Part shown: positions 36,651 through 48,042 of the stretch, piece by piece
Numbering within the stretch: position 1 is the stretch's first letter
Layout of the letters: each line of letters starts with the position of its first letter
Source of the DNA: Tetrastigma voinierianum
Taxonomy: Eukaryota > Streptophyta > Magnoliopsida > Vitales > Vitaceae
Length of the DNA stretch: 64,000 bases
Assembly (NCBI GenBank): GCA_016808115.1
Contig: JAEQBH010007367.1
Location: forward strand, 1 to 64,000
Direction of reading: 5' to 3'
The notes under the pieces: generated by a model
What the model was told of the DNA's origin: nothing
Database searches by the model: none
What the model saw: only the letters and a program-made list of their open reading frames with translations
Program-made: the position numbers and the translations under genes

Positions 36651-37399
36651 GTAGATCACATCCATCAAGGGCCGAGTACGTCGCATGTGTGACGGCGCTG
36701 TAATCATCTATATGATGGCGGTCTTCATATGCGGCAAGGTTATGGTTCCCTACGCGAATTTGAGCAGGATCTTAAAAGAGTTCCATTACTCTCGTTTTTC
36801 TGTACACCCAGGTGGCACGAAGATGTATCATGATCTTTGTCAGCTTCAGCAGAGATACGAAGGTGAGTGGAATGAAGTAGAAAGTCGGGATTTTGCCTGG
36901 CCGTCTCACGTGTCAACAGTAAAAGCCTAACACCGGAGGCCTGGCAGGCTACTCCAACTGAGGTAGCAGAGCTGAGGCAGGAGTAAGTCACAAACGGATT
37001 TCGCGTGGACTCACTCGCCACGCACATCGCGCGAGGGCATGACATTGCGCGGGTGATCAGGGACCGACTCACAAAAGTCGACACACTTTCCGGCTGGCGC
37101 AGATGACCTTCACTCTTGGGGAGGCATTTTGTTACATGGAGTACCGCCCCTAATCATACCTGACCGGGATCCTGTGTTTACGTACCATTTTCGGGAAGAG
37201 TTTTCAACAAGCCATAAGGACACACTGGGTACGAGCACCGCCATTAAATGGATGGTCAATCGAGATGACCATCAAACGATAGAAGGACATGCTATGCTTG
37301 CTCGTCGCGGATCTCAGCGGTGGCCCCGGGAGAGAGCATTTATCCGTGAGTGGAGTTTGCCTACAATACTTGATTTATCAAGCGAGTATCTGGATGGCA
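36651..37399 (+). pseudogene. Integrase of element D, N-terminal part
   Basis: LKEFHYSRFSVHPGGTKMYHDL (36770-36835) is the HH part of the integrase zinc domain. Core fragments follow: LHGVPPLIIPDRDPVFTYHF (37129-37187) carries the second catalytic aspartate, here PDRD. The frame ends at LPTILDLSS (37358-37385), just before the MAPYEALYG motif, where element E is inserted. The first five bases after the break on the other side are the target duplication tggca. Confidence 0.7.
37395..37399 (+). repeat. Target-site duplication of element E, left
   Basis: tggca, identical to 47105-47109 on the other side of element E. Both lie in the same place in D's integrase frame. Confidence 0.8.
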
Positions 37400-37587
37400 T
37401 CATAACACCCGAAACACACCTGATTGTTTTCCAGCATGTTTAGGGTATTTTGTAGACATAAATTAAAATTTCGTAAATTAGCCGAAAATATAGAAACTAA
37501 AAACTCGGAAGTTGTACATATTATAAGGGCAAAGCGTAATTTGTCCAAAGGGACATCAAAGACATGGGTTATATAATTAGAGCCCAA

Positions 37588-37599
37588 AGTATAAATATG
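37588..37599 (+). promoter_or_regulatory. Possible TATA box of E 5' LTR
   Basis: agtataaatatg, conserved as gagtataaataatg at 44706-44719 in the 3' LTR, ~190 bp into the LTR and upstream of a GA-rich leader. The AT-rich background makes this tentative. Confidence 0.3.
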
Positions 37600-38934
37600 T
37601 AAAATTGTAATGTAATTAAGAAGATTAATGGCTAGAATGCTAAATAATTTAAAGCATATTATAAAAAGAGTGCTTAAGGCTGAAAAATGCATTTTAATTG
37701 CCAAACAAAGCCTAGGAGGAGGAGAAAGGAAGGAGAAAGAAGGAAAGAAGAAGAGAAGGAAGGAGGGGAGCAAATCCAAGGTATGGATACTTGACCTTGG
37801 TATGGAAACTATGGATTTTAGCATGTTTTTGGTATAAGAATTACTTGGTATGTAACTGGGTTTCATTGAACATTAAATTGATTCCCATCTCTGAGGTTTT
37901 GCTGAAACAAACATTATAATACAGATTTAAAGGGAAGTTTGGTTTGAAAAGCTAGTTCATAATGAGTAGATATAGGTCCTCCAAAATTCCAAGGATTTGT
38001 AGAATTAGGTGAAAATTGGTATGAATCCTAGGATTCCTTTACCAAATTAAAAGTGTTTGTGGAGTTCAGGAGAGGATTCCATGTTATTGAACTGATGAAG
38101 AAAAGGATGCATTAGGAGTGATCTAAGGATGATAAGGCATGAAAAATGGGAGAAACCACCCAATTTGGGCATTTTCGGAGAGTTCTACAGTGGGATCCTA
38201 CCGGTAGAATATCGTTCTTGGTCATTTTGGCCGATCCTCACAGGTAGAACTTAAAGTCCCCTACCACAATTGGGAGGCACCTTCACTAATTCCCAGTTTT
38301 GACCAGTTTCGTATTTTGGCCATAACGCTCATTTCTTCGATTTGAGTGATTCAGAGTGGCTATGTAAAATAGACTTCAAGGAGAACCAAATATATTTTAT
38401 AGAGTATCTCAAATTCTGATTCTAGATATTTCCAATTAGCTGAAGTGAGCGTATCTGCCATTCGCAATCGATTGATCCTTAAGTGATCTGAGTTGTTGTT
38501 GGACGTAACTTGAGTTTCGGTGCTCCGAATTGGGTGATTCAAGTTGGAATAGAACCCTTAACACCTTAACTTTAAAATGATACAAATATCAGTGCCAAAT
38601 ATCGAGACAAGGCACTGGAAAATAAAATGTGCAATCTGTACCTTGTCAAAATCGGTAGCAGAGCTAGTTGGCATGAAAATGCCGCCTTTGGATTTAGATG
38701 ATCGATTGGATTGATTCCAGATTCTGGGTAAAGTAGATTCGAGAGAAGAATAAGAAATACATGATTAAGGTGTGATTATATCACATCATACCTTACCCGT
38801 ATATGAAATCGATCTGTCGCGAACACGTAATGTGGCTAAGTACCATATTCTAAGCAGTAAGTGCGAGCTCATATAATTATAAAAATACACGAGATCAGGT
38901 ATTAGTGACATAACACTTTGTCTGATTATGCCCG

Positions 38935-39090
38935 GTACTCCTGGTAATTAACTCCGGCACTCCCGATTGAAATGCGGTACTCCTGTTGAGTACTCGGCAC
39001 TCGATTGTACTTAGTGCACTCTGTTGGTGCTCGGAACTCCCGATTAGTACGCCGGTACTCTGTCTGTTAAGTACTTTACGGCACTCCACA
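38935..39090 (+). repeat. Tandem array in E 5' LTR (gtactc/gcactc units)
   Basis: Alternating ggtactc and ggcactcc phrases separated by tgttagtgctc, cgattgaaatgc or cgattagtac. The same array is longer in the 3' LTR (about 46025-46245). Confidence 0.7.
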
Positions 39091-39960
39091 TCTGGAGTAT
39101 TACTTTGTAACTCAGGTTACATATTACGGAAATCACCTTTTAAAATGCTGTATAATATCTTTGGATATTATTATGATGTATCTTACGTTTATTGAATCTT
39201 GATAAGGTATCCAGTAATTATATGATAATAATCGAAGAATAAACAAGGAAATTATGGTGTATCGTTCACGATCACATATACGTGCACGGGTAATTAAGAT
39301 AAAAATTAAGCTCTGTAACTCCTACGGGAGACGAATAAACATATAAGTCACGTAATATAATATCGTCGATGGTACCTACGGGTGCCGATAATGAACACGT
39401 GTAGTACCTACGGGTGCTTTTATAAGAAGAATAAAGCATAAGTCAGTCGTAGGCATAAGTCAGGGATAAGCACCAATTACTTGTATAAGTCCATTATCTG
39501 AATGCATGAGGTCGATACAGTATTGTTATGGCAATATAGCTAGAATTTTACATGTTGTATATATGTTTCCACTAAGGCGTATTAAAAGAAGCAGCACGGG
39601 TTTTTAATCCAGAGTGTGGAAATTACGGGGAGAGAAGGCGTCAGGGAACTTGGCATTCTTGAGGCTGACACACGAGTAAGGGGTTCATGTTTCATGGGTT
39701 CTGCTCACGATCGTGGTGTAATTGTATAGTTTTGAATATGTAAAATGGGACTTGATGCGTATATCGACCTTCCTATAAACACCACTACGGTGGTAGTTTT
39801 ATTTGGACTTTTGTATATGATTTGGATATATTATAAGACTTGGATATACCAATGTATAATTATTCAGGTAAAGAGTCCCAGTATATATATAGGGTCTCGC
39901 GTCCCGGACTCGGTTCGGATCCGTCATTCGGGTCGGGCCGGGAATCGGGACGTGACAGGA

Positions 39961-39972
39961 TGGTATCAGAGC
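39961..39972 (+). other. Primer-binding site of element E
   Basis: tggtatcagagc, the exact complement of the 3' end of plant initiator-Met tRNA, three bases after the LTR end. Confidence 0.9.
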
Positions 39973-40045
39973 CTAGGTTTAGGCGTTTACGGAAAGTGTT
40001 TAGATTTACGATCTTTACATAGAATGTGTTGGCCCTAATGCGAGG

Positions 40046-41060
40046 ATGTCTTTGTTACGTTTATTGTCTAGAATGGATCCACCTCTCAGTGTTGATGAAA
40101 CCGGTGGCGTCAATCCTTTGGATCATACGCTAGTTCCGTCCAAGTCAGCGATGAATGAAAATGCTTCAGAAGCTGAAGCATTGGTAAAAAGTCTCTCGGG
40201 ATATGGCAAGGGTCTAGATCGATCACCGCCCCACGAGCTCGGTGATGCAATCTGAAAGCATGGAGTGGAAGAATTCCATGGTACAAGTATGGAAGAATCC
40301 GATAAAGCCGAGTTTTGGTTTGAAAAACTTGAAAGGGTATTAGATGAAACGAAATGTCCAGTGGACCAAAAGGTCACATGTGCGGTTTCATTGCTGCGAG
40401 TGCGACATGATTGAGGTGGAGTTGGTTTGAAATCCACTAATCGGATCCGATTACATGAGGTTCGCCGTCATAGTTTAATGCAGTATGTCGCGATGATTAC
40501 AAGGAGTCAAAATGGAAGAAATTCTTGACTCCTAAGACAAGGAAATAGCAGTGCCGAATATGAGAAAGAATTCAGCCGCCTCAGTAAATATGCACCGGAA
40601 TCCGTCCTTACGGAAAAATTCAGGTGTGGACAGTTTGAGGAGGGCCTTCATGAATCTATCAAAAGGTACCTCACGGCTGTTACTTCGTTACAATCTGTCA
40701 ATTTTTATCAGCTGGTGCAAGCGGCTATAAAAATTGAGAAATCTGAAATGAAGAGTCAAGAAAGAAAGAAAGAGAAAAAGTTCTCAAGAGGGGGTTCCTC
40801 TTCGGAAAGACCTATAGAGAGTCACAAGTTGATCCGATCTGAGGTCAGCTACAAGGGGTAGGAGACAAGGACCTATCATGACACAAAGTTCGGTCGGGGC
40901 ATCTCGGCAGACTGAGAGGAAAAACACAATATGCCCGTTGCCACAAGTATCATAGTGGTATTTGCGAGACGGAAATGCTTTGGAGGTTGTTTTCGATGTA
41001 GAATCTGCAGAGCACGTGATAGCCAATTATCCGCGAGGATTTGGAAGTTCTAAATCCTAA
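40046..41060 (+). pseudogene. Gag of element E
   Basis: Starts at ATG 40046 (MSLLRLLSRMDPPLSVDETGG; an alternative ATG is MDPPLS at 40073), 74 bases after the primer site. Gag core: KAEFWFEKLERVLDE (40309-40353) and CPVDQKVTCAVSLL (40357-40400). After frameshifts come EYEKEFSRLSKYAPESVLTE (40557-40616), FEEGLHESIKRYL (40637-40675) and a lysine-rich SQERKKEKK (40758-40784). The zinc knuckle begins CFRC (40990-41001) and after a frameshift continues AEHVIANYPRG (41007-41040), with the last cysteine replaced by Tyr or lost to a base error. Particle-forming, RNA-binding role. Confidence 0.8.
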
Positions 41061-41835
41061 AGTGGTAGAGGAGGGTCATGTACGCCACGGACTCCAGTAG
41101 GGGTAAAGGACGAGTGGCTCGCGAGTGGGAGTAATGTTTACGAGACGGTAAGTCGTCCTCCTACCTCTGACCCGGCCACGAGCTTATGCGTGAAACCGAG
41201 AAGATCCGGACATACCAGGGTTGTGCGGGTACATTCCTCTCTTTGATATTGGTTGTATGCTTTAATTGATCAAGGGCTCTACGTTCCTTATATATGCATG
41301 AAACAAATGAAGCGATAAACTACAGCAGTAGAATTTGTTAGATTATGACACCTTTGTTACAAGTCCTGCAGGGCACGGTGTTAAGTCAGCGGGTATTGTG
41401 TAAGAATTGTCCCTTAATGGTCCATAATAAGGGACTCGGTTGATCTAATTCTTTGCCTTTTTCATGGGATTTGATTTGATCTTAGGAATGGATTGGTTAT
41501 CGAACGTCAGGCCATAGTTAGTTGTGATAAGAAGAGTTTGCTTAAATGTCGACACATCGAGTAACCATACGAGTGTCCGTCTGAATCAGTGCCGAAAATT
41601 ATGTCAGCTATGAAAGCCCGACGTTTTCTGAAAAAAGGTTGTGAAGCCTTTTTGGCTTTGATTCTTGACTCCAAACGAGAACAAGTAAATTTAGAAAATA
41701 TTCCTGTGATTAGGGAGTTTCCTGATGTGTTTCCCGAAGAATTACCGGGAGTACCACTGAGAGCGAGAAGTAGATCTCTCTATTGAAGTTCGAGGGAAGC
41801 GACTCCTATTTCGAGGGCACCTTGCACGTATGGCT
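41061..41835 (+). pseudogene. Protease of element E
   Basis: The active-site region reads YALIDQGST (41248-41275), where the family usually has LIDPGST. The end motif FDLILGMDWLS is at 41471-41503. The following linker runs AMKARRFLKKGCEAFLALIL (41607-41668) and IREFPDVFPEELPGVP (41710-41757), a standard bridge into RT. The frame of 41589-41786 covers the linker only. Small frameshifts on both sides. Confidence 0.75.
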
Positions 41836-42335
41836 CAGGCGAACTAAAATTGAAAACTCAACTCTGAGAGCTATTGGATAAGGGTTTTGTTCTGACCTAA
41901 GCGCGTTTCAGCGTAAGTGCGCCGGTTTTATTTGTTAAGAAGAAAGATGGCACTCTTCGGATGTGCATTGACTAAGCAAATAAATAAAATGCTTGATTAA
42001 GAATAAGTTGCGGTGCAGAATAGAAGATTTATTTGATCAATTGAGAGGAGCAAGTGTCTTCTCGAGAAGATAGACTTGCGTCGGGATATTATCAGCCAGT
42101 GTAAAGGGTTGATGTCCGGCGGCTTCCGAGAACCCGTTATGGCCACTATGAGTTTTTGGTCATGCCATTTGGGTTGATACAATGCTCCAGCTGCGTTTAT
42201 GGACTTGATGAATAGGGGTTTCCGCCCCTATTTGGATCAAATTTGTTGTGGTATTTATTGATGACATCTTGGTGTATTCTAAGATGCACGGAACATGAAC
42301 ACCATTTGAGGATAGTGTTGCAAACTTTGAGAGAA
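41836..42335 (+). pseudogene. Reverse transcriptase core of element E
   Basis: Contains LLRRKMAL (about 41932, corresponding to V-K-K-K-D-G), RIDDLFDQL-type sequence broken at 42015-42040, and HAIWVDTMLQLRLWT-like sequence corresponding to the M-P-F-G-L-T-N-A-P-A region (42160-42200). An intact catalytic block VVVFIDDILVYSK lies at 42251-42290, with both palm aspartates kept. Several frameshifts lie before it, so a complete enzyme cannot be read as given. Confidence 0.8.
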
Positions 42336-43020
42336 TCAGTTGTTTGCCAAATTAAGTAAATGTGATTTTTGGCTTAAGGAAGTGTCATTCCTAGGCCATA
42401 TTGTATCTGCAGAAGGTATTAGAGTGGATCCAGTAAAAATCGAAGCAATTGTGAATTGGCAATCTCCTCGGAACATAACCGAGATAAGAAGTTTCTTGGG
42501 CTTAGCAGGTTATTATCGGAGATTTGTACAAGGCTTTTCAGTTATAGCATCCTCACTTACAAGATTACTCCGGAAAGGAGTGAAATTTGACTGGGATGAT
42601 AAGTGCCAATCCAGTTTTAAAAGATTAAAAGAAATACTGGTTGAAGCACCAGTGTTGATTCGACCGCCGGGTGGGATTACCGCGATTATACGATGATGCT
42701 TCGAGGATAGGTTTGGGATGCGTATTGATCACGGGATGGGAAAGTGGTGGCTTATGCTTCGACCCGATTGAAACCGCATGAGGAAAACTATCCACACATG
42801 ATTTAGGTTAAGCATTTGTAGTGTTCGCTTTGAAAATTTGGAACCACTTATTTATATGGAGAAAAATGAAAAATTTTCAACGATCAGTCACGAAATATTT
42901 GCTAACTCAAAATTTGAACTTGAGGCAACGTCGGTGGTTAAGATTGTTGAAAGACTATGACTGTATAATTGATTACCACCCGGGAAAGCAAATGTGCGAG
43001 ATGCCTTGAAGTAGGAAATT
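42336..43020 (+). pseudogene. RT thumb and RNase H of element E
   Basis: Long open stretch 42340-42696: FAKLSKCDFWLKEVSFLGHI, EGIRVDPVKIEAIVNW, SFLGLAGYYRRFVQGFS, KGVKFDWDDKCQ. RNase H then continues after frameshifts: YDDASRIGLGC-like (42690-42725), VVAYASTRLKPHE (about 42745-42785), VFALKIWNHLF (42821-42855), NLRQRRWLRLLKDYDC (42914-42962) and IDYHPGK (42970). Degrades the RNA strand during reverse transcription. Confidence 0.8.
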
Positions 43021-43865
43021 GATTTGCTCGACCTTGAAAGATTATGATTGGAGATTTGCACCGATGGAGCCTTGTTGGCTCAATTGAATGTAATCGGTTC
43101 GATTAAATAATAGTGAATGCTCGGAAAAATGACAAGTTACAGAATTGGCTCAGCTGGTGATCTTGGAAACAGGCGATTTTTCCATAGATGGAAGTGGAGG
43201 TTTGTCTGAGAGCAGTTATGTCTGAATGATATGGAATTGAAAAGAAAATATTATGTAAGCCACAATCACATTTTACAAGCATCCTGGAAGTATTAAAATG
43301 TACCCGAGGATGTGAAGCAGTCCCTGCGGGTGGCGAGGATGAAAAAGGATATTTAAGTATGTGGCTAAGTGTCGCGGTATCGTAAATGCATTTGAACACC
43401 AAGTACCATCTGGTTTATTGAATCCCCTTCCAATTCCCCAATGGAAGTGGGATAACATAACTATGGATTTCGTATCCGGTTTTCCCCTCACCCAAAAGAA
43501 ACATGATGCAATCTGGGTAATAGTGGACAGAATGACCAAGTCTGCTCACTTTTACCGGTCACAAACTGACGCTACTCCATGGATCGTTTAGCGGACCTTT
43601 ATGAATGAAATTGATGAGTTCCACTTGGCATTCCGTATCGATAGTGTCGGCCCAGCGATCCTCGATTCCGTCAAGGTTTTGGAAAGAGTTACGATCGACT
43701 TTTGATGCGAAGTTGAATTTTATGCTTGCTTTCCGTCCTGGTAGTGGACGATCACGAAAGAGTGATCAATTATTAGAAGACATCGCCGAGGTACATGTAG
43801 ATTTTCCCGGAAGTTGGGATAAGTCTACGTTCCACTCATGAATTTGCCTATAACCTTGATTATCA
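43021..43865 (+). pseudogene. Integrase of element E
   Basis: The zinc domain is partly lost (SHHHILQAS.KY region at 43255-43300). Then GLLNPLPIPQWKWDNITMDF (43411-43470) gives the first catalytic aspartate. GFPLTQKKHDAIWVIVDRMT (43480-43540) and KSAHF follow in one frame. The next segment holds SIPSRFWKELRSTFDAKLNF (43660-43722), where the second D (usually S-D-R-D-P-R-F) is replaced or shifted, and a decayed S-E-R region before QLLEDI (43766-43785). Confidence 0.75.
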
Positions 43866-44510
43866 AGCGATGGTATGGCCCCATATGAAACTGTATGGAA
43901 GACGATGTAGAACTCCTACGTGTTGGACAGAGATGAATGAGCGTAAGATTATTAGTCTGATTAGTAAAGACACGGAAGAAAAAGTTCGATTATTATTGAG
44001 AGATTAGAAAATTTACTTTGTGATAAAATAGTCTTATGCTAATTTGAAGAGAAAAGATATAGAGTATAGAGACGGAGATAAAGTATTTTAAAAGTATCTC
44101 ACGTGGAAAAGATACTCCGTTTTTGGAAGAAAGAAGCGAGTCCCGCGATTCATTGGCCCTTATGAGTCTTAGAAAGAATTGGACGAGTAGCGTGCCGTTT
44201 GGCACTCCTACGGAGTTAGCCAAATTACATGATGTATTCCATGTCTATGCTTCGTGAATATCGTTACGACCCATTGCACATATTACGATTCGAGATATCT
44301 GAGAGTCTGAAGATTTCACCTTGATGAAGAGCGAAAGCTATTCTAGATCGTGAAATAAGACGATTCTGAAACAAGCGAGTTCCACTTTGGTAAAAGTGCT
44401 TTGGCAACATCACGCGGTATGGAAAGAGAGGCGACATAGGAGAACGGAGATCGACGATGAGGTCTGATGCCCTCGACTCTTGATTCGGGTAATTTGAGGG
44501 CTGAAATTTA
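43866..44510 (+). pseudogene. C-terminal domain of the element E polyprotein
   Basis: MAPYETVWKTM (43877) is E's own version of the MAPYEALYG motif into which E inserted in D. A GPYES block lies at 44155-44170, and DVFHVYAS/REYRYDP in broken frames at 44230-44275. A chromodomain-like ending with KAILDREIRRF-type sequence (44330-44365) and an L-W-Q-H-H-type stretch (44398-44420) follow. The stop lies near 44520. Confidence 0.65.
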
Positions 44511-44523
44511 TTTTGAGGGAAAT
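44511..44523 (+). other. Polypurine tract of element E
   Basis: ttttgagggaaat immediately before the 3' LTR start tgtaacg; a short, imperfect purine run. Confidence 0.5.
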
Positions 44524-45284
44524 TGTAACGCAGAGCACACCTGGTTGTTTTTCAGCATGTTTAGGGTATTTTGTAGACATAAATTAAAATTTCGTAAATT
44601 AGCTGCCGAAAATATAGAAACTAAAAACTTCGGAAGTTGTACATATAAGAAATGGCAGTAATTTGTCCAAGAGGACATCAAAGACATGGGTTATATAATT
44701 AGGACGAGTATAAATAATGAGAATTGTAATGTAATTAAGGAAAGTTAATGGCTAGAATGCTAAATAATTTAAAAACCCTTATTATAAAGAGGTGTAGAGA
44801 CCAAATGCATTTTGGTCTCCAAATAAACCTACGGGAGGAGGGAGGAAAGGAAGGAAAGAGGGAAAGAAGAAGAGGAAGGAGGGGAGCAAATCCAAGAGTA
44901 TGAATGCTTGACCTTGGTATGGAAACTATGGATTTTAAGCATGTTTTGAACAAAATTACTTGGTATGTGCTAGGGTTTCCATTGAACATTAAATTGATTC
45001 CCATCTCTAGGGTTTGCTAGGCAAACATTATAGCTCTAGATTTAAGGGAAGTTTGGTTGAAAAAGCCTAGTTCATAATAATTAGATATGGAATCTCAAAA
45101 TTCCAAGGATTTGTAGAATTGGGTGAAAATTGGTATGAATCCTAGGATTCCTTTGCAAATTAAAAGTGTTTGTGGAGTTCTTGGGAGGGATTCCATGTTA
45201 GTTTTTGATGAAGGATGCATTAGGAGTGATCTAAGGATGATAAGGCATGAAAAATGGGGCTCACCAATTTGGGCACTTTTAGTT

Positions 45285-45376
45285 CTACCGGTAGGATTGA
45301 AGTCCTACCGGTAGAATATCGTTACTGGTCATTTTTGGCCAAGTCCTACCGGTAGAACTTAAAGTCCTACCGGTAG
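45285..45376 (+). promoter_or_regulatory. Four CTACCGGTAG palindromes in E 3' LTR
   Basis: The 10-bp perfect palindrome CTACCGGTAG occurs at 45285-45294, 45305-45314, 45346-45355 and 45367-45376, each flanked by agtc/agt on the left and gaa/gat on the right. In the 5' LTR only one copy is intact (about 38201-38210); the others are altered. Function unknown. Confidence 0.7.
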
Positions 45377-46024
45377 AACTGCTACTCTGTTCCCAGTTTT
45401 GACCAGTTTTCGTATTTTGGCCATAACTTGCTCATTTCTTCTCCGATTTGAGTGATTCAAGTGGCTATGTAAAATAGACTTCAAGGAGAAGCAAATATAT
45501 TTTTATGGTATCTCCAAATTCGGATTCTAGATAGCTCAAAGAATTCACTGAAAGTGGGGCCATGTGCAAGCCCATTTCTACTGCATCGGTTGATCATAAG
45601 TGGTAAAGTTGTTTGGACGTGGCAGGTTCCAGTGCTGCTCGAATGGGGTGATTCCAGTTAGATAGAACCCATAGCACCTTAACTTTAAATAGTACAATAT
45701 CATTTAAATATCGAGACAAGGCACTTTGGAAAATAAATATCATGCAATCTGTACCTTGTTAAAATTGGTAAGCCAGAGCTAGTTGGCATGAAAATGCTGC
45801 TTTAGTTTGAATGATCCGATTAGTTGATTCCAATTCCTGGGTAAAGTAGATTCAAGAGAAGAATAGAATACATGATTAAGGTGATTATATAGCATCATAC
45901 CTTACGTATATAATCACGATCTGTCATGAACACGTAATGTGGCTAAGAATGCCATATTCTAAAAGCAGTAAATTCTTAGGCTCATATGAGCGCGTTATAA
46001 AAATGCCGAATCAGCTGTGTTGGC

Positions 46025-46245
46025 CTTAGCGCCCTGTCCTGATTAGTACTTGGTACTCTGTTAGTGCTCGGCACTCCCGAGTTAGTACTTCGGTACTCAC
46101 ATTAGTGCCCGGCACTCACGATTAGTGCCCGGTACTCTGTTAGTGCTCCGGCACTCCCGATTGAAATGCCCGGTACTCTGTTATGCTCGGCACTCTGATT
46201 GAAATGCCCGGTACTCTGTCTGTTAAGTGCTCTGGCCTCATGCGA
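46025..46245 (+). repeat. Tandem array in E 3' LTR (gtactc/gcactc units)
   Basis: At least five rounds of a ~30-45 bp unit built from ggtactctgttagtgctc, ggcactcccgatt and gaaatgccc. Spacing varies because of small indels. Confidence 0.75.
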
Positions 46246-47104
46246 ATTGTGCTATGGCACTCAGGTTCTGCTACGGAAATCCTGCACCGTCTTGTATAAT
46301 ATCTTTGGATATTGGCCATGTGTGTCTTACGTTTGTGAAATGCTGATACGAATTATCCAGTAATTATATGATATGTCGAAGAATAAACAAGAGGAAATTA
46401 TGGTGTATCGTTCGATGCATGTCACGTGCAGATGATGAATAAGAGTAAAGCTCTTGTAACTCTGGGAGACCGAATAAACATATAAGTCACAGTATTATAA
46501 TGTCGTCCGATCAGTACCTCTGGTACTTCATTATAATGAACTTTGTGTGAGCTACTCACGGGTACTTTTATAGAAGAATAAACATAAGTCGAGTCGTAGG
46601 CATAAATTCAGGGATAAGCATAATTACTTGTATAAGTCCATTATGCGAGATACATGGGGGTCGATACACATTATTGTTATATGCTTAATATAGCTGAATT
46701 CACACACATATATTATATATATGTTTCCCTTTAAGGCGTAAAACATACGGGTTTTAATCAGTGTAGGTACGAGGAGAAGGCGTCAGGAACTTCGCATTCT
46801 TCAAGGCCAACACTTACCACGAGTAGGGGTTCATCCAACATGGGTTCACGCACTCGATCAGTAATTATAATTGTATAGTTTTTTGAATATGTAAATGGAA
46901 ACGAGTGCGTATATCGACACCTATAAACACCACTAAATTTGGTAGTTTTATTTGGACTTTGTATATGATTTGGATATATTATAAGACTTGGATATACAAT
47001 GTATAATTATTCAGGTAAAAAGTCCCAGTATATATATAGGGTCTCGCGTCCCGGACTCGGTTCGGATCCGTCATTCGGGTCGGGCCGGGAATCGGGACGT
47101 GACA

Positions 47105-47109
47105 TGGCA
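47105..47109 (+). repeat. Target-site duplication of element E, right
   Basis: tggca, matching 37395-37399. Confidence 0.8.
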
Positions 47110-47745
47110 CCCTATGAGGCACTATATGGGTGGCCATTTCGATCTTTAGTCTGTTGGACGAAGGTGGGAGAGAGATCCGCTATAGGTCCGAATTTGGTAA
47201 AGGACACCTCGGAAAAATGGACTTCATACGGAAAAGTCTTCTCACGGCTCAAAGCCTGCAGAAGAGCTACGTTGACAAACGGCGTCGACCTCTAGAGTTT
47301 GAAGTAGGTGATCATGTCTTCTTGAAGGTGATGCCTAAGAGGGGAGTTGTTAGATTAGACAAGCGGGGAAAGCTATCGTCGAGGTATATTGGACCTTTCA
47401 AGGTACTCGAGAGGGTGGTACAGTTGCATACCAGTTGGCGTTATCGCCAGGTTTATCGGGTGTTCATGCGGTATTCCATGTCTCCATGCTTCGGAAGTAC
47501 ACTCTAAATCTGACTCATGTAGTGGATTGGGGTAAGCTCATTATTGATGTAGATGGGACCTTTAAGGAGGGGCCTATGTGTATTATGGATAGCCGGGATC
47601 AGGTTTTGTGACGCAAGACGGTGAGACTTGTAAAGGTGTTATGATAGGACTGAGAAGTGGAGGAGGCAACATGGGAACTCGAGGACACGATGCGTGCCAC
47701 TTATCCTTCCTTATTCGAGGATGATGGTACGTTGTTTGGTTCTTA
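47105..47745 (+). pseudogene. Integrase C-terminus and chromodomain-like end of element D
   Basis: Resumes D's frame after element E: MAPYEALYGWPFRSLVCW (47104-47157), then, after one frameshift, LLTAQSLQKSYVDKRRRPLE (47240-47300) and FEVGDHVFLKVMPKRGVVRL (47298-47358). GKLSSRYIGPFKVLERV (47368-47420; the GPY/F motif) and a broken V-F-H-V-S-M-L region (47470-47495) follow. The tail continues VVDWGKLIIDVDGTF (47520-47565), a V-L-W-Q-type block lost at 47640, and FEDDGTLFGS with a stop at about 47742. It directs target choice in chromoviruses. Confidence 0.75.
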
Positions 47746-47809
47746 ATGAATGATTGTAGCATATGATTGTGTGTATATGTGCATGTGAATTTCAGGACGA
47801 AATTCTTTT

Positions 47810-47822
47810 AAGGAGGGAAGAA
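47810..47822 (+). other. Polypurine tract of element D
   Basis: aaggagggaagaa directly before the 3' LTR start tgtaaaacc at 47823. Confidence 0.75.
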
Positions 47823-48042
47823 TGTAAAACCTAGGTAAATTTGAACTTTTCCAAAAAAAATAGGGCAAACATGGTGAACTTGCCGCTACGATACAGTTTG
47901 AAAACCTGGAATTTTTCTAGATCTTGGATGACAAAACGGACCTCACCGTTGACTTCATCTCGTGAAATCTAGTTATCCATGCAAATTTCGTTGAATTCCA
48001 ACATAGTCAAAATTTCACGTTTTTTGAGGCAATGAGTGTCGA

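Larger units (their letters stand above)
37400..39957 (+). repeat. Element E 5' LTR
   Basis: Colinear with 44524-47104. It contains a GA-rich stretch (37717-37770), a degraded CTACCGGTAG palindrome region (38195-38275), a tandem array of gtactc/gcactc units (about 38935-39090) and a second set of units around cctacggg (39320-39440). It ends with tatatatagggtctcgcgtc and cgggacgtgaca. Confidence 0.9.
37400..47104 (+). mobile_element. Element E: complete Ty3/gypsy element inside D's integrase
   Basis: Complete structure: 5-bp target duplication tggca, 5' LTR 37400-39957, exact initiator-Met primer site 39961-39972, gag, protease, RT, RNase H and integrase in the usual gypsy order, polypurine tract before 44524, 3' LTR 44524-47104. 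LTRs are 2558 and 2581 bp, with the last ~90 bases of both identical. The 3' LTR starts with TG and ends with CA; the 5' copy starts tc by one change. Coding frames are broken by small frameshifts but nearly all domains are represented, so it is the youngest and best preserved element here. Family: Tekay/Del-like, by resemblance. Confidence 0.9.
44524..47104 (+). repeat. Element E 3' LTR
   Basis: Starts tgtaacgcagag, ends cgggacgtgaca, 2581 bp. It carries four perfect CTACCGGTAG palindromes (45285, 45305, 45346, 45367), a gtactc/gcactc tandem array (46025-46245) and the same final ~90 bases as the 5' LTR. Confidence 0.9.

Noticed and set aside
37378..37866. 162-codon minus-strand frame with hydrophobic segments
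   Set aside because: Lies across the edge and 5' part of E's LTR; Ser/Phe/Leu-rich because it reads the GA-rich leader backwards. A similar frame recurs at 44735-45004 in the other LTR for the same reason.
38935..39090. CRISPR-like alternation of repeats and spacers in E's LTR
   Set aside because: Units are variable, spacers are themselves repeats, it lies inside a plant LTR and there are no cas genes.
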